Source: Desulfobulbaceae bacterium (GTDB taxonomy: Bacteria; Desulfobacterota; Desulfobulbia; Desulfobulbales; Desulfocapsaceae). Taken from it: 64,000 nucleotides of DNA. Positions 27,037 to 36,115 of this stretch are shown one piece after another (positions within the stretch are counted from its first letter, which is position 1; the number at the start of each line of letters is the position of its first letter). Location of the stretch: assembly GCA_024640625.1 (NCBI GenBank), contig JAHEER010000013.1, forward strand, positions 1 through 64,000. Direction: 5' to 3'. Below the pieces are notes generated by a model. That model did no database searches. It was not told the DNA's origin and saw nothing but the letters and a program-made list of their open reading frames with translations. The translations under genes and the position numbers were made by a program.

Positions 27037-27935
27037 TGACCGGAGTTTCCCTGAGGAAGGTGCATCAGCCCGTACTCCTGGAACAAGCCTTGGAAATGCT
27101 GAACGTGGTTCCCGGGGGAGTCTACATGGACGGCACCTTCGGTCTTGGCGGACACACGAGGGAAATTTTGAAAAGATCAGCGCCCGATGGGAAAGTCGTC
27201 GCCTTTGATTGGGATGAGGACGCCATCAGGCTTGGGCTTGAGAACGTGGGCAGGGGCCGGGATCGGCTGCAGGTGATCCGGCGCAATTTCAGGGAAATTG
27301 ATGTCGGGCTCAGAGAAGCAGGTTTGGAAGCGGTGGACGGCATCCTGATTGATATCGGACTCTCATCCCTACAGCTCGAGGCGGAAGGACGCGGTTTCAG
27401 TTTCAACAGAAACGAACCGCTGGATATGAGGATGGATCGGAGGAGGCCGATCACTGCAGCCCAGATCGTGGCCGATTCCACCGAGGAAGAACTGGCCGAC
27501 ATCTTTTACTACTACGGCGACGAAAAGCAGTCCAGGCGAATTGCCGAGACTATCGTCAAGGAGAGAAAGAAGAGCAGGATTGAAATGACAGGGCAGCTGG
27601 CGCAGATCGTCGGAAAAGCCGTTCCGAAAAAATATCATCCGACGAAGATTCATGTGGCTACCAAAGTGTTTCAGGCCCTACGGATCGCTGTCAACGAAGA
27701 ACTCGCCAACCTGGGAACCATACTTGAAAAGGCGCCCGACTATTTGAGGCCCAAGAGCAGAATCTGCATCATTTCATTTCATTCGCTGGAAGACAGAATT
27801 GTCAAACGGATTTTATCCAGGACTGAGAAGTTGAAAGTAGTCACCAAAAAGCCCATCACTCCGGATGACAAGGAAATTAAGAGAAATCCTCGAGCCAGAA
27901 GCAGCCGGCTCAGGGTGGCCGAGAGATTAGCGTAA
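27036..27935 (+). CDS. rsmH: 16S rRNA m4C1402 methyltransferase RsmH (MraW)
   Basis: Starts MTGVSLRKVHQPVLLEQ; SAM site YMDGTFGLGGHTREIL, DWDEDAI, IDIGLSSLQLE, the family insert RGFSFNRNEPLDMRMD, and CIISFHSLEDRIVKR. 299 residues from ATG 27036. Second gene of the division cluster. Confidence 0.96.
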   Translation: MTGVSLRKVHQPVLLEQALEMLNVVPGGVYMDGTFGLGGHTREILKRSAPDGKVVAFDWDEDAIRLGLENVGRGRDRLQVIRRNFREIDVGLREAGLEAVDGILIDIGLSSLQLEAEGRGFSFNRNEPLDMRMDRRRPITAAQIVADSTEEELADIFYYYGDEKQSRRIAETIVKERKKSRIEMTGQLAQIVGKAVPKKYHPTKIHVATKVFQALRIAVNEELANLGTILEKAPDYLRPKSRICIISFHSLEDRIVKRILSRTEKLKVVTKKPITPDDKEIKRNPRARSSRLRVAERLA

Positions 27936-27947
27936 GAGGGGGAACCG

Positions 27948-28316
27948 ATGAGCTATCAGAACTCGATAAGAATCGTATCGCATGCACCGATCGATACGAA
28001 GATCAGGCAACAGCTCCGCAGGAAGAAAGCATTCGGCCTGCCAGGCGGCACTGCCCTCTGGCTGGCCGCATCGAAAATCGCCTTGGCTGTGGTTTTTGTC
28101 GCTTTCTGTATCAATCTCTGGCTCAACTTTACGATTAGCCGCGGGGAACAGCATATACAGGCCATAGAGGCGGCCCGGCATCAACTGCGGGAAGATCAAA
28201 TGATATTGCTGGCCCAGAGGGCTAATCTGATGTCTGAAAAACAGGTGCTCAAGCGAGCAGGGGAAGAACTGGCGCTTTTCGTCCCCGGGGAAAAACAGGT
28301 ATTCAAGCTCAGGTAA
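27948..28316 (+). CDS. ftsL: Cell division protein FtsL
   Basis: Short bitopic protein: basic cytoplasmic head (~1-40), one membrane helix (IALAVVFVAFCINLWLNF), and a periplasmic coiled coil (QAIEAARHQLREDQMILLAQ). Size, topology and position between rsmH and the ftsI-like gene are those of FtsL, which with FtsB and FtsQ regulates FtsWI. Sequence conservation is always low in this family, so position carries much of the call. Confidence 0.85.
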   Translation: MSYQNSIRIVSHAPIDTKIRQQLRRKKAFGLPGGTALWLAASKIALAVVFVAFCINLWLNFTISRGEQHIQAIEAARHQLREDQMILLAQRANLMSEKQVLKRAGEELALFVPGEKQVFKLR

Positions 28317-28325
28317 TGCGGAAAC

Positions 28326-30212
28326 ATGGGCAAGCGGTCCCGTCTGCGTACTCAAAGCGTCGGACGACGGCGGCTGGTTGTCCTGATCGTTCTGCTTGGT
28401 GCAGTAGCGGCTGTCTGGGGCTGGCTGGAGAGTGAGAAGGCGCTCCGCCTCTGGGAGCAGACAGTCAAGGCGTTACGCTTAAGAGAGGATCAGGCAGCAA
28501 CCGATCAAGAGATTACCAGGGGTACGATATACGACAGAAACTATAAAGAATTCGCCATCTCCTACGAACGGGTGTCCGTGTATGCCAATATCCGAGAAAT
28601 CGAGGACGTCAATCAGGTGATCGGCCCCCTGTCGGCCATACTTGAAACTTCCGAAAGCGATCTTTATGATCGAATGGGGAAAGGACGTCTCAGGGTTTGG
28701 ATAGCCAGGGACATCAGCCAGGATCAGGAAGACGAGATCAGACGGCTCGGTTTCCAGGGCGTTCATCTGCACAGAGAGTACATCCGCTATTATCCGCAGC
28801 GTGAATCGGCGGCTCATCTCATTGGTTTTGTCGAAGGTGATACTGGACTCTTCGGTATCGAACAGTATCTCAATAAGCTGGAAGCGAGGTTCCGGCTAAA
28901 AAAAGATGACACCCACGATCTTCTCAAGATGGGTGATACCCGGCCCGGTGTGGACGGCCGTCATCTGATTCTGACCCTTGATGCCAAGATACAGCGCATT
29001 CTCGATGACTATCTGAAACGGCTGGCGGACGCCAGTCCGGGCAACAGCTTCGGTGCCCTGGTGATGGAAGCGTCCACGGGAGGGCTGGTCGGTTATACCC
29101 AGACCCCTTCCTTTGATCCGAACAGATTCCACAGTTATACGGAAACAAACTATCTGGATCTTTTCAACGAGACTATTGCCGTACCGGATGTGTTCAAAAT
29201 TTTTCTCAGGGACCTCTCACTCCTGGAGAGTCAGGGTAGTGTTGAAATTCCAAGGCTGCCCTGGAGTGTCGCGGCCGAACAGCGCAAACTTGGTGCCCAA
29301 CTGCAGTTATGGAACAAGCTGGGCGCTGACGGCAATCTGCAGTTTGATTTCATCACCGGGCCGCCACCGGAGACCAGCGCGGTACCGTTCAAGCGGGAAC
29401 TGGAGAAACAGTTGAATTTTGAAACGGTTCCAGAGATGCAGACTCCGCTGGAACTACTTACTTCATTGACCCGGGCGCTCAATGGCGGATATGAGATCAC
29501 TCCGCATGGCGCCAAAAGATTTGTGCTGCGCAAAAATCAACAGGAGTATCTGCTCGAAAACCTTGAAAAGGAGCCCGATTCAGGTCTTCTTTCCGCCGGG
29601 GTTCCAGAGGAAGCTGCGAGGTTGGCCACACTCCTGGGGCAGCGTGGACCAATGGGCTCGATCATTATCCAGGGGGAGAGCAGTTCGGAAATAGAGTCAC
29701 CTATCAGGAGGCTGTTCCACCACTATCTCGGCTTGATTATGATCCCCCAGAAGAACCCGGAGCTGGTGCTGCTGGTCACCTCGACCGGTCCGGGGTATCA
29801 GGCGGCCCAGAGGCGGGAGCTTTCTCCTGCGGGGGAGGCCATGAAAATTATCGGCCCGATTGCCGCCCTGCAGCAGGTTATGAAAAACCTTTCCGATATG
29901 ATGAGTCCCAAGGAGAAAGCCGATACGAACTTCCGCTTTTCTCCGGAACAGGTCCAGGTGGATGAGGAAAATACTAGGGCAGAGCTGATTGAGATGGACA
30001 TGCCTTCCTTTGCCGGGATGAGCCTCAGAAAATCATTGAGGCTGCTGCAAGGAAGCAATGTCGAGATAGAAGTGAAGGGTACCGGCCGGGTAGTTGCCCA
30101 ACACCCTCCGGAAGGTACTAAATTGAGACCGGGAACAACGGTTACCCTGATCCTGGAGCGTGACCCGGTTGATCCTGATTACCAACAGCCCAAGTTTGCC
30201 GAGCCGGAGTAG
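28326..30212 (+). CDS. FtsI/PBP3-like protein lacking transpeptidase active-site motifs, with PASTA domain
   Basis: It occupies the ftsI place and keeps the overall layout: TM (~17-33), PBP dimerisation domain (ITRGTIYDRNYKEFA, YIRYYPQRESAAHLIGFVEG), a transpeptidase-like domain (~240-520) and a PASTA domain (~552-612). The active site is gone. Where class B PBPs have PGSTFK, this protein has PDVFK (residues 287-291), with no serine. The 60-odd residues that should contain SxN are largely deleted. KTGT is replaced by QGES (449-452). The frame is open for 628 codons with normal cluster spacing, so it does not look like a decaying pseudogene. I infer a scaffold or allosteric pseudoenzyme of the divisome that cannot crosslink peptidoglycan. 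Confidence 0.88.
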   Translation: MGKRSRLRTQSVGRRRLVVLIVLLGAVAAVWGWLESEKALRLWEQTVKALRLREDQAATDQEITRGTIYDRNYKEFAISYERVSVYANIREIEDVNQVIGPLSAILETSESDLYDRMGKGRLRVWIARDISQDQEDEIRRLGFQGVHLHREYIRYYPQRESAAHLIGFVEGDTGLFGIEQYLNKLEARFRLKKDDTHDLLKMGDTRPGVDGRHLILTLDAKIQRILDDYLKRLADASPGNSFGALVMEASTGGLVGYTQTPSFDPNRFHSYTETNYLDLFNETIAVPDVFKIFLRDLSLLESQGSVEIPRLPWSVAAEQRKLGAQLQLWNKLGADGNLQFDFITGPPPETSAVPFKRELEKQLNFETVPEMQTPLELLTSLTRALNGGYEITPHGAKRFVLRKNQQEYLLENLEKEPDSGLLSAGVPEEAARLATLLGQRGPMGSIIIQGESSSEIESPIRRLFHHYLGLIMIPQKNPELVLLVTSTGPGYQAAQRRELSPAGEAMKIIGPIAALQQVMKNLSDMMSPKEKADTNFRFSPEQVQVDEENTRAELIEMDMPSFAGMSLRKSLRLLQGSNVEIEVKGTGRVVAQHPPEGTKLRPGTTVTLILERDPVDPDYQQPKFAEPE

Positions 30213-30226
30213 ATGCGTTGAATTCA

Positions 30227-33200
30227 ATGGTGCACACAGAACAGGAGGGCGTGCATAACCAGTCTCCGTCGTTATCTGAGCTGGTTGCCGGTCTTGCCGG
30301 TCCGATCAGGCTGCCGGCGGGGGCTGACTCGCTGATAATTGCAGAGTTGAGCGATGACAGCAGGGCAGCCGGCGCTTCTTCAATGTTCGTGGCGCTCAAA
30401 GGTGACAATTATGACGGTCACCGGCATGTGCAGAAGGCGATAGCTAATGGCGCGGTGGCGGTTGTGGTTGAGAGGGGCTATTTCGGTCAGGATGAACGTG
30501 CCGCTCTGGCAGCGGTCATCATCGAGGTGGAAGACAGTAGAGCCGCCCTGGGGCACCTGGCCTCGGCCTTTTATCGCCATCCGGCCAGGGAAATGACCAT
30601 GGTGGGTATCACCGGCACCAACGGCAAGACCACTGTCTCCTATCTGATTGAACAGACGTTGCGCCAGCTCGGAGTCCAGACCGGGGTGATCGGCACGGTT
30701 GAATATCGTTACTACCTGGACGACGGAAGATGTATCAGCCACCCGGCGCCCTTGACCACCCCTGATCCCCTGAGGTTGCAGAAGATGTTGAGAACGATGG
30801 CCGACAGCGGGGTCAGTCATGTGATCATGGAGGCCTCATCGCATGCCCTGCAGCAGCATCGTCTTGGCTCGATGGAATTTGACCTGGGTATTTTTACCAA
30901 TCTCAGTCAAGACCATCTCGACTATCACGGCACCATGGACAATTATTTCGCTGCCAAAAGCAGATTGTTTACACGTCATATGAGGGCCGGGGGTACGGTT
31001 GTGGTGGTAGAGCAGTCAGCGGGGGAGGCTGGCAAGAGTGCGTCCGCGGCGGTGGCCGATCTCTGCCGGTCGCTGCCCCTGCTCACCCTGGTCTGCGGAG
31101 ACGCCCAGAACTGCAATGTAAAGCTTGGTGCACATGACGCTTCACTTGCCGGTGTTCGTTGTCAGATTATCGATGACACCGGGCAGGTCTACCTCATAGA
31201 GTCCAGTCTGATCGGCAGATTCAATATCGACAATCTGCTGGCCGCCTTCTCCGCCGTGGCAACACTGGGCTATGACAAAGCCCGCTGCGCCGAACTGCTC
31301 GGTCGGGCTGCCGGAGCCCCGGGACGGATCGAACCGGTGCGCCTGGCGGACAAACCAGGCGGTCAGCCTACTGTGATCGTCGATTATGCCCACACCCCCG
31401 ATGCACTGGAAAAAGTACTCGGCGCCCTGAACTCACTCAAACATGAGCGACTGATCTGCGTATTCGGCTGCGGCGGCGACCGGGACGAGTCGAAACGGCC
31501 CCTGATGGGCGAAATCGCCGGCCGCATGGCCGATATAGCCATTGTCACCGATGACAATCCGCGCCGGGAGGATCCAGCCGCTATTCGAACAGCCGTGCTC
31601 AAGGGAGTCGCCCGAACCGGTCTGGCGCCGCGCCGGGTGGAATGGCTCGATAATTGTGCAGACGGAGAACGGGGCTATATCGAGATTGGCGGTCGGGATG
31701 CTGCCATTCATGCGGCGCTGACCCGCAGCCACAAGGGCGACATCGTTCTGATCGCCGGTAAAGGACATGAAAGTTACCAGATCGTCGGCACCCACACCCG
31801 GTATTTCGACGATAGGCTCTGCGCCCAGCAGAGCAGCCTATCCTGGGATCTGCAAACCGTTGCGGCGGCAACGGGAGGAAAAGTGATCCGGACAGCGGCA
31901 ACAACCAGGTTTAGAGACATCTCCACCGATACCAGGACAGTAAGCGAGAACGACATTTTCGTGGCCCTGCTGGGGGAACAATTTGACGGCCACGATTTTC
32001 TGGAGAACGCGGTTGCAGGTGGGGCTCGTTGTCTGATTATCTCCGCCGCCGACCGGCTTCCCGGGGCTGAAGTCTGCTGCGTTCAGGTGGACGACACGCT
32101 GACCGCCCTCGGCAACCTCGCCCGCTACCGGCTAGACCGGGTCCGGCAGCTCAGTCGACCGGTGGTCGTGGGGCTGACCGGGAGCTGCGGGAAAACAACC
32201 GTCAAGGATATGGCCGGCTCAATTTTCAGCTGCCGCTGGCCGGATCGCCCTGATCGACCGGAGGGGCGGGTCCTCAAAACGGCGGGCAATTTCAATAATC
32301 TGATTGGGCTGCCGCTCTCACTGCTGCCGGTCTCTGTCCATCACCGGGTACTGGTTTTGGAAATGGGTATGAACCGCCCCGGTGAAATCGCTCGGCTGGC
32401 CCGGATCGGCGATCCAGATATCAGCTGCATCACCAACGTCCAGCCGGCCCATTTAGAAGGACTTGGCTCCATTGAAGGAGTGGCGGCTGCCAAGGGCGAA
32501 CTTTTTGAACAGAGCCGACCCGACAGTGTCCACGTGGTTAATTTTGATGATGACCTCATAACCAGGCTCAGCGAGCGTTTCAGCACCACGGTTATCGGCT
32601 TCGCTGCCTCAAGCCAGGGCGTTGCCCGGGGGGCCGCAGTCTGGGCAGAAAACATACGAGCCGATGACAACGGTCACCTCAGGTTTACCCTGCACGTCGG
32701 CGAGGCGAGCCGAGACCTCTTCCTCCAGGTTCCAGGGGTGCACAACGCGGCCAATTGCTGTGCCGCTGCAGCCATCGCTCATGCCGCGGGAATCGACCTT
32801 TCCACCATCGTTGCCGGGCTGGAGCAGTTTCGCTCCTCCTCGAAACGTATGGAGCCGCTCACCTCGCCCATGGGGCTGAGAATCCTCAATGACAGCTATA
32901 ATGCCAATCCGGCTTCAATGGCATCTGGGCTCAGGACTCTGGGGGGGCTTCCGGCCCGAACCAGAATGGCGGTGCTTGGAGATATGCTCGAACTGGGAGA
33001 AGCCAGCACCGACCTGCACCGCTCCATCGGCAACGTGGCGGCCCAGACGGATCTGTCTTTTCTGGCCCTGGTCGGAGAGTTTGCCGAGCAGATCAGGCAG
33101 GGCGCCCAGACTTCGGGCATGGATACGGAACGTATCAGGGTATTTATCGATAAAAACGAAATAATCGGCTGGATCGAGGAACTGCTCGAATCTAAACGCT

Positions 33201-33286
33201 TGCAGCCTGGGGACTGGCTGCTGGTCAAAGCTTCCAGAGGTCTGGCTCTCGACACGGTTGTCGACCAGATTATGGAACGATGTTGA
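30227..33286 (+). CDS. murE-murF: Fused MurE-MurF peptidoglycan ligase
   Basis: Residues ~10-520 are MurE (UDP-MurNAc-tripeptide synthetase): ATP loop GITGTNGKTT at ~127, substrate region LTTPDPLRLQKML, DYAHTPDALEKVL, and DDNPRRED, whose DNPR marks meso-diaminopimelate specificity. Residues ~535-1019 are MurF (D-Ala-D-Ala adding): RFRDISTDTRTV, ATP loop GLTGSCGKTTVKD at ~648, EMGMNRPGEIARL and LNDSYNANPASM. One continuous frame joins two consecutive ligases. ATG 30227 is chosen; GTG 30251 is closer to the conserved SLSELV start, TTG 30218 is least likely. Confidence 0.94.
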   Translation: MVHTEQEGVHNQSPSLSELVAGLAGPIRLPAGADSLIIAELSDDSRAAGASSMFVALKGDNYDGHRHVQKAIANGAVAVVVERGYFGQDERAALAAVIIEVEDSRAALGHLASAFYRHPAREMTMVGITGTNGKTTVSYLIEQTLRQLGVQTGVIGTVEYRYYLDDGRCISHPAPLTTPDPLRLQKMLRTMADSGVSHVIMEASSHALQQHRLGSMEFDLGIFTNLSQDHLDYHGTMDNYFAAKSRLFTRHMRAGGTVVVVEQSAGEAGKSASAAVADLCRSLPLLTLVCGDAQNCNVKLGAHDASLAGVRCQIIDDTGQVYLIESSLIGRFNIDNLLAAFSAVATLGYDKARCAELLGRAAGAPGRIEPVRLADKPGGQPTVIVDYAHTPDALEKVLGALNSLKHERLICVFGCGGDRDESKRPLMGEIAGRMADIAIVTDDNPRREDPAAIRTAVLKGVARTGLAPRRVEWLDNCADGERGYIEIGGRDAAIHAALTRSHKGDIVLIAGKGHESYQIVGTHTRYFDDRLCAQQSSLSWDLQTVAAATGGKVIRTAATTRFRDISTDTRTVSENDIFVALLGEQFDGHDFLENAVAGGARCLIISAADRLPGAEVCCVQVDDTLTALGNLARYRLDRVRQLSRPVVVGLTGSCGKTTVKDMAGSIFSCRWPDRPDRPEGRVLKTAGNFNNLIGLPLSLLPVSVHHRVLVLEMGMNRPGEIARLARIGDPDISCITNVQPAHLEGLGSIEGVAAAKGELFEQSRPDSVHVVNFDDDLITRLSERFSTTVIGFAASSQGVARGAAVWAENIRADDNGHLRFTLHVGEASRDLFLQVPGVHNAANCCAAAAIAHAAGIDLSTIVAGLEQFRSSSKRMEPLTSPMGLRILNDSYNANPASMASGLRTLGGLPARTRMAVLGDMLELGEASTDLHRSIGNVAAQTDLSFLALVGEFAEQIRQGAQTSGMDTERIRVFIDKNEIIGWIEELLESKRLQPGDWLLVKASRGLALDTVVDQIMERC

Positions 33287-33303
33287 CATCAGAAGGCTGA
33301 ACG

Positions 33304-34383
33304 ATGCTCTACCACCTGCTCTATCCCCTGCATACCGTTTTTATCGGCTTCAATGTCTTCAGATATATCACCTTCCGTTCCATTCTTGCCGCGGTTACCG
33401 CATTTTTGATTGTCATCATCTTCGGTAACTGGTTCATCAGGACTCTAAAGAGGATGCAGATAGGCCAGGTGGTCCGTGACGACGGACCGGAAACCCATAT
33501 CTACAAACAGGGTGTGCCGACCATGGGCGGACTGCTTATCCTGGCAGCCGTGATTGGCTCATCTTTTCTGTGGGCCCGACTCGACAACAGCTACGTCTGG
33601 CTCACCATGACGGTCACCGCCTTCTTCGGTTTCATTGGTGCAGTCGACGACTATAGGAAAATCAGTAAAAAATCGAGCGCCGGTCTGAGCGCCAAGAAAA
33701 AGCTTCTGTTGCAGTTTATCGGGGCCGGTACCGTCGGCCTGTTCATCTATAATTCGCCCGGTTTCGACGGACATCTGGCCGTCCCCTTTTTGAAGAACAT
33801 TCGGCCCGATCTGGGCTGGTTCTATATAATTTTCGCGCTCATAATTATCATCGGCGCCTCCAACGCGGTCAATCTCACCGACGGCCTGGACGGACTCGCC
33901 ACCGGGCCGACCATCGTCTCGGCGGCCGTTTATCTTGTCTTCTCCTACATTGCCGGAAATATACTTATTTCCGATTACCTCCAGGTGCACTACGTGGCCG
34001 GCAGCGGTGAGCTGGCGGTCTTCTGCGGGGCCATGGTCGGCGGCTGTCTCGGCTTTCTCTGGTACAACGCCTACCCCGCCCAGGTCTTCATGGGCGATGT
34101 GGGCTCTCTGTCGCTGGGCGGCGCCCTGGGTACCATAGCGGTAATTATCAAGCAGGAAATCCTCCTGGCCATTGTCGGCGGCATCTTCGTCATGGAGGCG
34201 CTGTCGGTGATCATGCAGGTCGGATACTTCAAGATGACCAAGGGCAAACGTATATTCCTAATGGCGCCGTTCCATCACCATTTCGAGAAGAAAGGCTGGC
34301 ATGAAACCAAAGTCGTGGTCCGGTTCTGGATCGTCTCGATCATTCTTGGCTTTCTGGCCATAGCAACCTTAAAGCTGCGCTGA
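33304..34383 (+). CDS. mraY: Phospho-N-acetylmuramoyl-pentapeptide transferase MraY
   Basis: Polytopic membrane enzyme (359 aa, about ten helices) making lipid I. Family marks: TPTMGG-type loop ([10 protein letters not shown]), [45 protein letters not shown] and the cytoplasmic [21 protein letters not shown] split over its loop. The stop shares one base with the start of a small downstream ORF. Confidence 0.96.
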   Translation: MLYHLLYPLHTVFIGFNVFRYITFRSILAAVTAFLIVIIFGNWFIRTLKRMQIGQVVRDDGPETHIYKQGVPTMGGLLILAAVIGSSFLWARLDNSYVWLTMTVTAFFGFIGAVDDYRKISKKSSAGLSAKKKLLLQFIGAGTVGLFIYNSPGFDGHLAVPFLKNIRPDLGWFYIIFALIIIIGASNAVNLTDGLDGLATGPTIVSAAVYLVFSYIAGNILISDYLQVHYVAGSGELAVFCGAMVGGCLGFLWYNAYPAQVFMGDVGSLSLGGALGTIAVIIKQEILLAIVGGIFVMEALSVIMQVGYFKMTKGKRIFLMAPFHHHFEKKGWHETKVVVRFWIVSIILGFLAIATLKLR

Positions 34384-34538
34384 TGGAAGGAAAAGCAAAA
34401 ATGAGAAGATATGGAGATACCAAGGTGGTCGTCGTTTTCAGCCCGGCAGGGCAGGAGATGGCCGCACATAATAACATTGTGATGCCGATGCATGGACTTA
34501 GTCGGCTCATCGGTCAGAACACAAAGGAGGCAATATGA
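34383..34538 (+). CDS. Small ORF between mraY and murD (51 aa)
   Basis: It opens at an ATG sharing one base with the mraY stop (TGATG) and ends in ATGA overlap with the next small ORF. The product starts [19 protein letters not shown] and is polar and basic with no membrane helix. No family recognised. The chain of overlaps is the main support for translation; the composition alone is not decisive. Confidence 0.4.
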   Translation: MEGKAKMRRYGDTKVVVVFSPAGQEMAAHNNIVMPMHGLSRLIGQNTKEAI

Positions 34539-34696
34539 CTTATGTAATCATAGGCTGGATAGCAGTGAGCATCGGTTTTGTTCTAGGTGCGGCCTGGGCG
34601 GGGCTTGGCAGCATAAACAAACAGGTCGACCAGCATCTAGCCGGTAAACAGGATAAGATTTATTCGAATGCGCCCCAAAGCGGTCTACGATCATAG
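34535..34696 (+). CDS. Small membrane protein between mraY and murD (53 aa)
   Basis: A good AAGGAGG ribosome-binding site precedes ATG 34535. The product starts MTYVIIGWIAVSIGFVLGAA, a single N-terminal membrane helix, and continues with a short polar tail (NKQVDQHLAGKQDKIYSN). Membrane location and place within the division cluster make a divisome or lipid-I accessory role worth testing; that role is speculation. Confidence 0.6.
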   Translation: MTYVIIGWIAVSIGFVLGAAWAGLGSINKQVDQHLAGKQDKIYSNAPQSGLRS

Positions 34697-34768
34697 GGCT
34701 CTTGTAGGTGAATTGACCCAGGGCCAACGGATTCTAGGATGGTACCACAAGCAACGACAGGGGATACG

Positions 34769-36115
34769 ATGGCGGTTGTCGGCTTCGGCCGGGCCAGCCA
34801 GTCGATCGTCCGCTACCTGCATGAGAGCGGGATCAGGGTGCTGGTCTCCGACATCAGAAACTATTCCGAGCTGAGCCCGAAAGAGCAGGAGCTGCTGGAC
34901 AAGTGCGCCGCCGAGTTCGAGGGAGGCGGCCACAGCACGGGATTCCTGTCCCGGGCCGATATCGTAGTGGCGAGCCCGGGCGTTGACCATCGCCATTCGG
35001 TGCTCGAGAAGGTGCGCCAGTCGGGGGCCACGGTCCTGGGCGAGCTGGCCCTGGCCGCTGATAAATTCACCGCCCCGGTGATCGGAGTAACCGGCACCAA
35101 CGGTAAGACCACGGTCACCGAACTGATCGGTTCGATGTTTCGGGCGGCGGGGAAAAAAGTTTTCGTCGGCGGCAACATCGGCACACCGCTCGGCGATTTG
35201 CTTATCTCCGACGAAAAGTTCGAGGCGATTGTCCTGGAGCTTTCCAGTTTTCAGCTGGAGCTATGCGGTGATTTCGTGCCGGAGGTCGGGATTCTGCTCA
35301 ATATCACCCCGGATCACCTTGACCGGCACAAAACCCTGCAGCAATATGCAGCGGCGAAGATGAGGCTGTTTCAGGGCGGATCGGCCAGGACTTTTTCGGT
35401 GATTAACGGCGAGGATCTCCAGTGCCGCCGTTTTTCCGAAACCATGAAAGGAATAGAGTGGTCGAGGTTCGGCCACGATGAACGCTTTGCGGCAACGATT
35501 CGCTCCACCCGGGTTGAGCTGCAGGGCGCGACCTTCGAGCTGGCCGGTTCGAAACTGGCCAATCTCTCAGGCCTACTCAACAGCGGCGCAGCCCTGCTGG
35601 GTACGAGCAGATTTGGGCTCGATCCGGAGATCCTTCAACGGGTGCTTCTGGAGTTCGAACCGGGAGAGCATCGGCTGCAACGTGTTGCGCAGTACAACGG
35701 CGTCACCTATGTTAATGACTCGAAGGCAACCAACACCGGTGCCGTGATCAACGCCCTGCAGGAACTCTGCAGCGGTGCGGGTAAAATCGTTCTTATCGCC
35801 GGCGGACGCAACAAGGGCGATGATTTCCGCCTGCTGAGAGACAGTGTTGCCGGCCATGTCAAACGGCTGATTCTGATTGGTGAGGCCTCCGGACCACTTG
35901 GCGAGGCGCTTGGCGACCTGGTTGAGACCGACTATCCGGCCACACTCGAGGAAGCGGTTCAGAGGGCGTCGGCGGCGAGTGAGCCCGGGGACACGGTACT
36001 GTTTTCGCCTGCCTGCGCCAGCTTTGATATGTTCAACGATTACCAGCAGCGGGGAACCTGCTTCATCGAGGCGGTTCACCAGCTGCAGAAGAGAAAACCA
36101 GCGGAGATGGATTAG
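34769..36115 (+). CDS. murD: UDP-N-acetylmuramoylalanine-D-glutamate ligase MurD
   Basis: Opening Rossmann motif AVVGFGRASQSIVRYL, ATP loop GVTGTNGKTTVTEL, GNIGTPLGD, LELSSFQLE, NITPDHLDRH, VNDSKATNTGAV and GGRNKGDDF. It adds D-Glu to UDP-MurNAc-L-Ala. ATG 34769 has AGGGGAT upstream and puts the protein start at the expected place; ATG 34739 is the alternative. Its stop TAG shares one base with the GTG of murG, leaving no room for ftsW, which normally lies here. Confidence 0.95.
   Translation: MAVVGFGRASQSIVRYLHESGIRVLVSDIRNYSELSPKEQELLDKCAAEFEGGGHSTGFLSRADIVVASPGVDHRHSVLEKVRQSGATVLGELALAADKFTAPVIGVTGTNGKTTVTELIGSMFRAAGKKVFVGGNIGTPLGDLLISDEKFEAIVLELSSFQLELCGDFVPEVGILLNITPDHLDRHKTLQQYAAAKMRLFQGGSARTFSVINGEDLQCRRFSETMKGIEWSRFGHDERFAATIRSTRVELQGATFELAGSKLANLSGLLNSGAALLGTSRFGLDPEILQRVLLEFEPGEHRLQRVAQYNGVTYVNDSKATNTGAVINALQELCSGAGKIVLIAGGRNKGDDFRLLRDSVAGHVKRLILIGEASGPLGEALGDLVETDYPATLEEAVQRASAASEPGDTVLFSPACASFDMFNDYQQRGTCFIEAVHQLQKRKPAEMD

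Noticed and set aside
28326-30212. FtsI-like gene as a pseudogene
   Set aside because: The frame is open for 628 codons with normal spacing and an intact PASTA domain; losses are confined to the active site.
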